Below are positions 18,884 through 26,266 of a DNA stretch of 64,000 nt, piece after piece (positions within the stretch are counted from its first letter, which is position 1; the number at the start of each line of letters is the position of its first letter). Where the stretch lies: positions 2,594,402 through 2,658,401 of the forward strand of contig NZ_CP078067.1 in assembly GCF_019195395.1 (NCBI RefSeq), read 5' to 3'. The position numbers and the translations under genes are program-made. The stretch is from Kaistella faecalis. Its GTDB lineage: Bacteria > Bacteroidota > Bacteroidia > Flavobacteriales > Weeksellaceae. The notes under the pieces are model-generated. The model was given only the letters and a program-made list of their open reading frames with translations. It was not told the origin of the DNA and did not search any database.

Positions 18884-19735
18884 ATGGAGCAATCATTCAC
18901 CCGAACTTTTAATAAAATATTTGTTATTGAATCACTTGATGAGTCTGACAGTAAAACAGGAAAAATGCTCTTTGACGATATAATCAGTAGGCTTGCAAAG
19001 TATGGGGACGGTAGTTTTACGTGTGAATACTTAGATATAAGTAACCGTGCTGAATTTGATGATGCAATGATAAAAATCGCAATTGAATGCGGTAGAGGTG
19101 TTAAGCCAATTTTACATTTGGAAATTCATGGCTCAGAATTAGGTCTTAAATTAAAAAATGGAGATTTGATACCTTATCCCATATTAGCAATGCAGTTGTC
19201 AATATTAAATCGCGGATGTAAGAATAATCTCTTTTTAACAATGGCTGTGTGTCATGGTGCAATGATTTCATTCAATATACAATTGAGCGAGCCTGCTCCA
19301 TTTTTAGGATTTATTGGTGCCTATAATGAAGTTTCAGATTATGACATTTTGTTAAAGTACACTGAGTTTTATCAGGAGTTTTTAATAAGCAGGGATTTTG
19401 ATAAAGCTTTTGAATATTTTCTTAAAGTTAATGCGGTTGATAGTAAAAAATGGCATTTAATCGATACTTATGAGCTATTTGTAAAAATATACAAAGATTA
19501 TGTCAAAGAAAAACTGGATCCTAAAAAAAATAAAGAGCGTGCTAAATTGGCGTTGAAACCATACCATTTCATAAACAGGCGAGAACGTCGAAAAAAAGAG
19601 AGAAACTTTATCGAGGTATTAAACAATTCAAAACAGCACTTTTATAAGGAACATTCAAGAAAATTTTTTATGATTGATTTATATCCTGAAAACGAAGGAC
19701 GTTTCAATTTGCCATCTAATCATACAGATTTATAA
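18884..19735 (+). CDS. Predicted caspase/CHAT-like cysteine protease
   Basis: A 283-residue protein that looks like a caspase-fold peptidase. The likely catalytic His is in LHLEIHGSELGLKL (His82), followed by a strand-helix unit and the likely catalytic Cys in LFLTMAVCHGAM (Cys123). This is the H-G then A-x-C-H-G spacing typical of caspase and CHAT-like domains. The start of the domain, FNKIFVIESLDE, is a plausible first strand. The C-terminal 100 residues are basic and helical and may be a docking region. It follows the SIR2 gene by 49 bases. A protease acting as a death effector or as an activator of a neighbour is inferred. I have not matched it to a named family. Confidence 0.6.
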   Translation: MEQSFTRTFNKIFVIESLDESDSKTGKMLFDDIISRLAKYGDGSFTCEYLDISNRAEFDDAMIKIAIECGRGVKPILHLEIHGSELGLKLKNGDLIPYPILAMQLSILNRGCKNNLFLTMAVCHGAMISFNIQLSEPAPFLGFIGAYNEVSDYDILLKYTEFYQEFLISRDFDKAFEYFLKVNAVDSKKWHLIDTYELFVKIYKDYVKEKLDPKKNKERAKLALKPYHFINRRERRKKERNFIEVLNNSKQHFYKEHSRKFFMIDLYPENEGRFNLPSNHTDL

Positions 19736-19770
19736 ATTATAACTCCTACTCTTTAAAAGTAAGTAACAAA

Positions 19771-20070
19771 ATGACACAGGAATACAGAAAACACCTTTTA
19801 GCAACCATTAACAATCTGTACGAAGCAGAGCAGTTATTATTTACAAGTGCCCTCAATCTGGTATGGGAAGGAGAACTGTCTCACCTTAAAGAAGCATACG
19901 AAAAAGGGGATGTAATGGAATTTAACATGAAATTATTACGGTCGGTTAATGACCCGAATGTAAAGAATCTTGTCGCACTGATGACACCATTACTGGATGC
20001 AGCGGAATCAATTAAAAACTTAAACGGTATTACAGATGAAGAACTCGGCTGGGAAGAAGACGATCAGTGA
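19771..20070 (+). CDS. Small acidic helical protein, function unknown
   Basis: A 99-residue acidic, probably all-helical protein. It starts 35 bases after the protease-like gene and ends one base before the next start, so it is in a short operon with the HhH-like protein. The segments LLATINNLYEAEQLLFTSAL and VKNLVALMTPLLDAAESIKN suggest a helical hairpin. There is no signal peptide or catalytic motif. Role unknown; its position at the end of the defence cargo could mean an immunity or regulatory function, but nothing in the sequence shows it. Confidence 0.65.
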   Translation: MTQEYRKHLLATINNLYEAEQLLFTSALNLVWEGELSHLKEAYEKGDVMEFNMKLLRSVNDPNVKNLVALMTPLLDAAESIKNLNGITDEELGWEEDDQ

Positions 20071-20071
20071 T

Positions 20072-20590
20072 ATGCAAATTGGTGAGATTGATACTTCACT
20101 GAAAGACTATAAATATCAACCGAAGCTGACAGAAAAATTAGAAGGTTTATTTGAAAACTTTACCCAGGAAACCATCAACGAAATCGTTCTTTGGAAGGTA
20201 AACAGGTATTCTGAACTGAACCCTGAAACATTGAATCTGCTGAATCAAATCAGCAAGGACGATAAAGAATTAAAAGTGGACTTAACAAAGGACCTGCTGA
20301 GGAAATTACTTGACACTCCCGGAATAAGATTGCCAATGGCCTCTACCATCTTAAGATTCAAAAACCCCAATATCTACCAGATCATTGACCAGCGTGCCTA
20401 CCGTTTCTTAATTGGCAAAGATTTAAAAAATTATTTCTCCAATATAGATCAGCAGATTGAATATTATCTGAAATATCTCACAGAATTACGCATCAAATGT
20501 GACGAAAAGAAAATACCCTTCGAAAAAGCTGATAAGTTGTTGTATCAGTTAGATAAAAAAAAGAACAGCGGACATAACATCAAAACATAA
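20072..20590 (+). CDS. Helix-hairpin-helix glycosylase-like protein, function unknown
   Basis: A 172-residue protein. The ATG at 20072 fits better than the in-frame codon at 20036, which would overlap the upstream gene. The segment LLDTPGIRLPMASTILRFKN, then PNIYQIIDQRAYRFLIG, is the pattern of the small helical proteins related to HhH-GPD base excision enzymes: a Pro-Gly turn, an alanine-serine helix, then the Ile-Ile-Asp segment. No iron-sulphur cysteines follow. DNA binding is plausible; enzymatic activity is not shown. It is coupled to the gene upstream by a one-base gap. Confidence 0.7.
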   Translation: MQIGEIDTSLKDYKYQPKLTEKLEGLFENFTQETINEIVLWKVNRYSELNPETLNLLNQISKDDKELKVDLTKDLLRKLLDTPGIRLPMASTILRFKNPNIYQIIDQRAYRFLIGKDLKNYFSNIDQQIEYYLKYLTELRIKCDEKKIPFEKADKLLYQLDKKKNSGHNIKT

Positions 20591-20644
20591 ATTCAGTACC
20601 ATAGATCAATAACGGTGTTACTGGAAACCAAATAATCGAAAGGC

Positions 20645-20920
20645 ATGAAGGATTTACAGAGACATTTTACGGGCATTAAGGATAAGAACAATAATAAGAT
20701 ATTTGTAGGCGACATCCTGCGGGTAACATATGGCAATGCGGATTCAAACTTTTCTGAAAATGAACTGGTAATTTGTAAAGACGGAAAATTTCTGCTTGAT
20801 CATGAGGATGGACAATCCACCTTCGATTCACCACATTTTTCCTTAGAAGTAATTGGAACACTGAAAGACAATCCTGAACTGTACAATGACAATTTCCGAA
20901 TCTCATTTGACAGCGATTAG
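20645..20920 (+). CDS. YopX-like domain protein
   Basis: A 91-residue protein with the features of the phage-associated YopX family: FTGIKDKNNNKIFVGDILRV near the start and LEVIGTLKDNPEL near the end. The fold is a small beta barrel. Such proteins are common in prophages and integrated elements, with no established function. It is the last gene of the rightward cargo run; the stretch after it has no gene for about 700 bases. Confidence 0.8.
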   Translation: MKDLQRHFTGIKDKNNNKIFVGDILRVTYGNADSNFSENELVICKDGKFLLDHEDGQSTFDSPHFSLEVIGTLKDNPELYNDNFRISFDSD

Positions 20921-21618
20921 AATATAGCGGACTGAAACTGAAACTTCAACTCGGGCAGATTATTCTAAGGGCGGTTATATGGTGTTCGGGCTTTTTGCGA
21001 GCTCTGCAGTCTTCCGGCAACTGACAACCCTATACAAAGCTCACCACAAAAAAAATGCAGCGGCAATGCCAGGTGGCTATATTTTTTTGCGGTTCGGGGT
21101 TGCATTTACCTACAGCCTTTGTGTCACAAAAAAGCCCTCATCGTGGGAGTATATTTTTCAGCCCTCAACTTTCCCATCGCATCTGAAAAAATATACACCC
21201 ACCTGTTTCAGCGTGCCGCTGGTCGGGTTGGGTGCACCTTCTTGTTTAGTGCGCCTACACTCCGTTCCGGCTTTTTTCTAAGGTGTGCAGTCCCACATCC
21301 GCAGGAGTATGCAGCACCAATCCCTCCACATATACCCCTGCTGCTGGCCACCCCTCCGCACGCTTTTTGGCACGCGTCATAAATCGAAGGGTAGTTTTCC
21401 AAATCGAAAGGAAGAAGGCGGAATTAAAAGAATAAGTCAGTCCCATTAATTTTCCCACGACCTTCCCATGTTCCTCCAGCACACAGCCGGCATTCCCTTC
21501 TTGCATTCTGAATCCCAATTCATTCCTGCCGTCTGCGAGCTTCCGTCACCGCTCACAGCAGTATGCCGTTGCGTCGTTCCTCCGCACCGTCATATCGCTG
21601 TCTTTCCCACAGCTTCCT
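20921..21618. other. Gene-free structured stretch with a 20-bp imperfect hairpin
   Basis: The open frames here overlap on both strands, have odd composition (runs of Pro, Ser, Cys, His) and no family pattern, so I regard them as non-coding. The clearest structure is an inverted repeat: 21143-21161 pairs with 21183-21202 (arms GTGGG-A-GTATATTTTTCAG and its near complement), with one mismatch, one extra base and a 21-base loop. The stretch is richer in C and G than its surroundings. I see no promoter box. Confidence 0.5.
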
Positions 21619-22275
21619 TTATTCATTCAGAACCTGGCGGTGCGTTTTTCCACGCAACAGGTCATCGATTTGACTGTCTAACAAATCAACTTCATCCATA
21701 TATCTGATACGGCCTTCAAACCGAGCCTTCGATAGTGCAAAGTCCCTGTATTCGCTGTATACTCCGCCTTTCAGGAAAATATTGATTGACGTAGTGTTTT
21801 CTTCGATTTCATACGACACACTCTCTACAAAAAAGTAATCGGTACCCACCAGAGCTTTCATGAAATGGAACATGAATGTTTCACCTTTTCTGGGTATCGA
21901 TGGTAGACTGAGCTTAAAATTCCCATATGAGTCAAAGTATGCACATGAAAGCGTTGCCGTTATTTCGTGAAGTTTACAGAACAGTTCAGGATATTCCTCA
22001 TTAAGGATGAAAATATCATCATAGATTTCTTTGAACCATTTGGTGACTTTCGCTGTAGGGAAACCGCTAAGTTGTGCAAGCTTGTTAATCTTTATGCCGC
22101 TTTCAGGGTTGTAGAAGTCATTTTCAAGCAGCAGCAGCAGGAAATCATTATAAGGCTTACCATTCTTGATGCTATATAACAACTCGCTCCACTTCGACAT
22201 GGATTGCAGACAATGAAAATACTCCAACGTTCCTGCCTTATGTTCGAATTTGGGCCTATCTTTTCTTCTTGTCAT
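21619..22275 (-). CDS. Conserved protein of unknown function with HTH-like segment
   Basis: A 218-residue protein read leftwards, the only one in the element on this strand. I take MTRRKDRPKFE (ATG at 22275) as the start because the codons upstream encode an unlikely Phe-rich leader. INKLAQLSGFPTAKVTKWFK (about residues 62-81) looks like a helix-turn-helix. The C-terminal part is acidic (YMDEVDLLDSQIDDLLRG). It resembles small regulators carried by Bacteroidota elements but I cannot name a family. Being opposed to the cargo genes, it could control element functions. Confidence 0.65.
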   Translation of the reverse strand: MTRRKDRPKFEHKAGTLEYFHCLQSMSKWSELLYSIKNGKPYNDFLLLLLENDFYNPESGIKINKLAQLSGFPTAKVTKWFKEIYDDIFILNEEYPELFCKLHEITATLSCAYFDSYGNFKLSLPSIPRKGETFMFHFMKALVGTDYFFVESVSYEIEENTTSINIFLKGGVYSEYRDFALSKARFEGRIRYMDEVDLLDSQIDDLLRGKTHRQVLNE

Positions 22276-22778
22276 TTTTATCTTAAAATTACCAATAAAA
22301 CACAAGATAGGTTCCCAGAAAAAAAACAAAAAAAGAAAGTAAAGTTATACCGTTGGGAAAATGCTATGACAATATCAAGCCCTTCCGGGTTTTTTGAAAA
22401 AAATCCCGACGTGAATTAAAATACGTCCATATTTTTTTCAAAAAAATATTGCACCACATTTTCCCTCCAGCAGGGTAGTGCACTTTCTTTTTTTTCCTTT
22501 TTTCTTTTGAAAAATTTTCCATTAAATAAGGGCACTCAATCACGGTTCCCGCTACAAAGCAAAATCCTCCCTTTTTTGTCTTGACTCGAATGTAATTTAT
22601 TATGACACAAATGCTGCTGTCAAAAATTTTAACTGATAACGAATGCAAAGAACCGCAACCCTCACCAAGGCTCTTAACCTGCATAATCCTTGTCGTATCT
22701 TAGTATCGGAAGGTCGGAACCAAGTAAACTCCGTACCAAGTCCGAAGATTTATTAATTTATAAAAATTTCATATCCAA
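22276..22778. other. AT-rich spacer with two A/T-tract palindromes
   Basis: No gene is visible. It has long A and T runs, a CGGG-T6 / A7-TCCCG hairpin at about 22386-22408, and a perfect palindrome at 22429-22449 (ATATTTTTTT, C, AAAAAAATAT). Both could act as terminators in either direction between the leftward gene and the DUF6266 gene, or as protein-binding sites. Confidence 0.4.
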
Positions 22779-23420
22779 ATGGGAAAAATAAAACAAGGTA
22801 TCCTAGGAGGTCTTTCAGGCAAAGTAGGAAACGTAATAGGCGCAAATTGGAAAGGTATTGATTATCTCCGCATCAAACCTTCAAGTGTTGCAAACCCGAG
22901 AACACCAGGGCAGGTAGACCAGCGTTCCAAATTCTCCACAGTGTTGAGGTTCCTACAGCCGATGACTGACTTCCTGAAGGTAACCTTCAGACAGTATGCT
23001 TCAGGGATGACACAGTTCAATGCTGCCATGTCATACAATCTGAATAACGCGATCAGTGGTGCGTATCCGAACTTTGCGATTGATTATCCAAACGCATTGG
23101 TGTCCAGAGGAAACCTAACAACTCCTGCTGATGGCGCTGCTACTTCTACTACAGCTGCTGAGCTGGATCTTACCTGGACGGATAACTCCGGTACCGGTAG
23201 TGCAATGGCGACGGATAAAGCATTGATTGTAGCGATCAATTCAGTAAGAGGGGAAGCGGTATTTACAACTGCAGGTCCGGTGAGGTCAGCCGGTGCAGCG
23301 CTTTTAAACCTACCGGTAGAGTATTCCGGGGAAAATCTTGAAGTCTATCTAGGATTTATCTCCGAAGATGGCTCCAAAGTCTCGAACAGCGTTTATTTGG
23401 GATCTGTGTTAATTGCGTAG
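22779..23420 (+). CDS. DUF6266 family protein
   Basis: A 213-residue protein beginning MGKIKQGILGGLSGKVGNVI, then GANWKGIDYLRIKPSSVANP, RTPGQVDQR and FRQYASGMTQFNAAMSYNLN, the pattern of the DUF6266 family frequent in Flavobacteriia. No signal peptide is present. The second half is beta-rich (LDLTWTDNSGTG, LNLPVEYSGENLEVYLGF) and like an immunoglobulin-type domain. Function is unknown. It is the last gene of the element, 179 bases before attR, and is followed by its own terminator. Confidence 0.88.
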   Translation: MGKIKQGILGGLSGKVGNVIGANWKGIDYLRIKPSSVANPRTPGQVDQRSKFSTVLRFLQPMTDFLKVTFRQYASGMTQFNAAMSYNLNNAISGAYPNFAIDYPNALVSRGNLTTPADGAATSTTAAELDLTWTDNSGTGSAMATDKALIVAINSVRGEAVFTTAGPVRSAGAALLNLPVEYSGENLEVYLGFISEDGSKVSNSVYLGSVLIA

Positions 23421-23443
23421 AGCGATTATGTATTCTTGTCAGG

Positions 23444-23471
23444 AACTGCTCCAGAAATGGGGCAGTTTTTG
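23444..23471 (+). terminator. Rho-independent terminator after DUF6266 gene
   Basis: AACTGCTCC (23444-23452) pairs with GGGGCAGTT (23459-23467) with one G-U pair and a six-base loop, followed by a T run. Confidence 0.75.
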
Positions 23472-23598
23472 TTTACCAAAATTAGTGTTTGTACTACTTC
23501 TATAGTCCTTATATGCCTATTTTAGGCGATTCTTGTTGCTAACCTGTTTCTATCACAAATCTAATGTATTGACAATCAATCTATTATAGCCAGTAATA

Positions 23599-23620
23599 AA
23601 GTTTTGTATCGGCAAATAAC
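23599..23620 (+). other. attR: right attachment site, second copy of the mnmE 3' end
   Basis: AAG TTT TGT ATC GGC AAA TAA C encodes KFCIGK-stop, exactly as in mnmE, but with three third-position changes against attL. The frame upstream of it is not mnmE. It is followed by the terminator at 23642. This is best read as the remains of the original mnmE end. Confidence 0.85.
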
Positions 23621-23641
23621 CTGCTATCAGAAAAACGCAAC

Positions 23642-23673
23642 ACTCCGGAATCTCAGATCCCGGAGTTTTTTTA
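23642..23673 (+). terminator. Terminator, probably the original one of mnmE
   Basis: ACTCCGG (23642-23648) pairs with CCGGAGT (23660-23666), followed by seven T residues. It lies 22 bases beyond the attR copy of the mnmE stop codon. Confidence 0.75.
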
Positions 23674-23871
23674 CGCCAATCGTCCATCCTTTGGTTTGTT
23701 CCCTGTATTTTCGCGTTTAATCATTACGCCTGCTGCCGGAACTTCTTTCGAAACATAGAGGGCCTCTACTCAAAGAAAAGGTCAATGTGGTTTTTGAAAA
23801 AAAATGTTCTTATTTTTCGGTCATACCTATTAGAATATCCCGTACTTAGACGATATTTCAGATAAAAATGC

Positions 23872-23879
23872 TATTTTTG
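23872..23879 (+). promoter_or_regulatory. Possible -7 box (TATTTTTG) for the TPR-HTH gene
   Basis: A TAnnTTTG match about 140 bases before the chosen start at 24017. It would leave a long leader that contains a short frame beginning at 23901. No -33 element is obvious. Confidence 0.3.
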
Positions 23880-24016
23880 TGCTATAAAACACAATATTTA
23901 ATGAAAAAGAACTATTTCCTATGATTTTTTTCCCTTCGGTATGCCATCAGGTGGCGTTATGGGTTTTAAGTCTTTCACGTTTTTTTGATTCTTCATTTAA
24001 TTTTCCACATAAGAGA

Positions 24017-25495
24017 ATGAAAACGACACTCACTGTATTTTTTATTTTCATTACGGTTTCTCTTATATCCTCTCAGAAGCCAGTCTCACATTCCAAAATA
24101 GACAGCCTTACCCATATGGTAATGAAAAGTGATATGTTTAATGATGAAGGACTTTATAAGGCAAAAGAACTTTATTACCGGGCAAAAGAAGCTGACTATA
24201 AAAACGGACAAATAAGGCTGCTCCTGCGGATTGTGGATCTTCAGGTCGGGAGTGTCGATCTGGTTGGAGCATTGGAGCATATAAAGATTCTTAAGCCTCT
24301 TGCTTTATCGGTAGACGATTATGAAAGTTATATATCAGCATGTGGTTTAGAAGCAAAGATATTTTTCTTGGATAAAAATTTTTCTCAGGCAAAAAGCATT
24401 TTACATGCCGCGGAAAACTATCTTCCCCAAATAGATGATCCTGAAAAAAGAAGAAAAGCGAAAATAGAAATCAATATTTATAAGTGGTACACTATTGAAA
24501 ATGCGAAGTTTCCCCAGGATTCTTATATGGACTCCCTGGTAAGCATATCGAAAGGCATTTATAATGAATCTGTGCAGATCATCAACCCTGATCAGAGAGC
24601 AAAAAGGATTTTACTTTCAGCCAATTTGCTTACCACTTCCCTGACCCAGTTAAAGAGGTATAAAGAGGCTTACCACTTTATAAAAATTGCCGAAAAGCAG
24701 GTCAGATTTTTAGGAGACCAGTCTTTTTTAGGGGTAGATTTTTATGCCGCTAAAGGTGATCTTGAATACAGTTATAAACCCGATGGAAAACACGCTGCAG
24801 ACAGTGCTCTGGCTTCATACAATAAGGCCATAGCGATAGGAGAGCAACTCAATTACTCAGCACAGACCAAGAAACTCTATGCCAAGGTGGCTAAAATATA
24901 CCAGGCTAAAAAAGATTTCGAAAAGCAGATGGTTTTTATGGACAAGTACATGAACCTGAAAGACAGTTTAGAAATTAAAAAAGGAATTGCCCTGGGCGAT
25001 TTAAAGAGCAAGGTTTATGAGGTAAAAGATTACCCGAATGAGGGCAGGGCATTTTCAGGAGGTTCAAAGAATTTTTATACCGCAGTGGGAATGGCTTTTC
25101 TGATCTTTGCTTCCGTTTTAGGTTTTAAAAAAATCGGAACGCTTAAGAAAAAGAGCGTTGGTGAAAAATTATCAACCGAAAAAAATATTCCGGACACTTC
25201 CTCAAAAAGCATTGCCCATCTTATCGCGTTGGCAGAAAAGAGTGACAAATCTTTTTATCATTCCTTCTTAGAGACCTTTCCCGATTTCGCTGAAAAACTT
25301 CTCGCCATCAACGCAACGATGAAATCTACAGATATAGAGTTCTGTGCCTACATCAAACTTAACTTCGAGACCAAGAAAATTGCCGTTCTCAAGAACATGT
25401 CGGTAAGGGCAGTAGAAGGCAAAAAGTACAGGATCCGCAAGAAGCTCAATATTTCTGCCGATGAAAATATGTACCTGCGGCTTTCAAAACTGTAA
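24017..25495 (+). CDS. Membrane-anchored TPR protein with C-terminal LuxR-like HTH
   Basis: A 492-residue regulator of a type common in Chryseobacterium. The start at 24017 gives a clean signal peptide (MKTTLTVFFIFITVSLISSQ); the in-frame codon at 23921 would add an unlikely leader. The periplasmic part is a set of TPR-like helical repeats (about residues 25-340, for example ADSALASYNKAIAIGEQLNY). One membrane helix follows (FYTAVGMAFLIFASVLGF). The cytoplasmic C-terminus ends in an HTH (FETKKIAVLKNMSVRAVEGK, then KYRIRKKLNISADEN). It would sense an envelope signal and bind DNA from the membrane. The signal is unknown. Confidence 0.88.
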   Translation: MKTTLTVFFIFITVSLISSQKPVSHSKIDSLTHMVMKSDMFNDEGLYKAKELYYRAKEADYKNGQIRLLLRIVDLQVGSVDLVGALEHIKILKPLALSVDDYESYISACGLEAKIFFLDKNFSQAKSILHAAENYLPQIDDPEKRRKAKIEINIYKWYTIENAKFPQDSYMDSLVSISKGIYNESVQIINPDQRAKRILLSANLLTTSLTQLKRYKEAYHFIKIAEKQVRFLGDQSFLGVDFYAAKGDLEYSYKPDGKHAADSALASYNKAIAIGEQLNYSAQTKKLYAKVAKIYQAKKDFEKQMVFMDKYMNLKDSLEIKKGIALGDLKSKVYEVKDYPNEGRAFSGGSKNFYTAVGMAFLIFASVLGFKKIGTLKKKSVGEKLSTEKNIPDTSSKSIAHLIALAEKSDKSFYHSFLETFPDFAEKLLAINATMKSTDIEFCAYIKLNFETKKIAVLKNMSVRAVEGKKYRIRKKLNISADENMYLRLSKL

Positions 25496-26266
25496 AAACA
25501 TGGTATTTCCTCACTTTTCAAGGTATTGCTAATCAGCAGGTTCCGCTTTTCGTGTATTTTCGTGTATTTTTCGTGTGTTTTCGGTAACCGCTAAAAAACT
25601 GCCCGTAAAAGCAGATTTATATATTTGCCGCGATGAAGTAGAAGGACGGTATAATAATAATGATTAAAGCGTTTTTGCATAGAAGTATAGGCATACGCAA
25701 TTCATTGCAGTTTTCTCTAACCCCCCGTTTTTTTAAGGTTGGTTTATGAAAATTCTGATTATTGACCATCATCCTTTATACCGTTTTTCGACATAAAAAG
25801 ATGTTGATAGGCCTGTAAGTTCTCCGGAACTGCAATAGGCCTATATCCAGTCGAAAACTATTCAGCAGGTAACCGATAACGACCGTTTCATTTTTAGGGG
25901 TAAAAACAAAGACGGTTTCGGAATCCAGAAAGTCTGGCAACAGACACAATAATGAAGATTCTCTTTTCGCACAAATGAAGAGGATTCTTTAAACACAAAT
26001 TTAAGACATATCGCAGACCGAATATTTGAGTAAAATATTTTGAATGCCTTATGTAAACACAATGATGAAAAAAATTCCAACAGCACATCGATTGCAGTTG
26101 CTCAAAAAGCAGCTGTTTTCTTTGTGCTTTTTCATTTTGGGAATAGCCTGACACTGTATATGTTTTTATGCTGCCGCCGGTAAAACCTGTCAGCGGTAAG
26201 GTAAAAACATTTGGTGAAGGGGTGAAGTTATTGTGGATCCAGAAGGATAACTTTAAACATGAATAT
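25496..26266. other. Spacer with tandem TTTTCGTGTA repeats and gene scars
   Basis: About 770 bases without an intact gene. At 25547-25583 the ten-base unit TTTTCGTGTA occurs about three and a half times. A response-regulator start is left at 25746-25796. Near 25886-25951 there is another open fragment with no recognised relative. An inverted repeat AGGCCT occurs near 25809 and 25838. Confidence 0.5.
25746..25796 (+). pseudogene. Remnant of a NarL/LuxR-type response regulator (first 16 codons)
   Basis: The frame reads MKILIIDHHPLYRFST-stop. MKILIIDDHPLYR is the usual start of the receiver domain in NarL/FixJ-type regulators; here one Asp of the acidic pocket is His and the frame stops at once. 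No further receiver sequence is seen downstream, so most of the gene has been deleted. Confidence 0.5.

Larger units (their letters stand above)
2237..23620. mobile_element. Integrative element of about 21.3 kb inserted at the 3' end of mnmE
   Basis: The borders are the direct repeats 2237-2258 and 23599-23620, both coding for KFCIGK-stop. Gene order inside is integrase, unknown protein, two HTH/excisionase-like proteins, BT4734-type protein, PriCT2-DUF3987 protein, two small conserved proteins, then defence cargo and small genes. The left module looks like a replication and excision module. I see no relaxase, coupling protein, conjugation or capsid gene, so it may be mobilised by a helper or behave like a phage satellite; that is inference. 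The terminator at 23642-23673 is probably the original mnmE terminator displaced by insertion. Confidence 0.85.

Noticed and set aside
20979..21518. Genes in the stretch 20979-21518
   Set aside because: The frames overlap on both strands, are rich in Pro, Ser and His with no family pattern, and lack promoter boxes.
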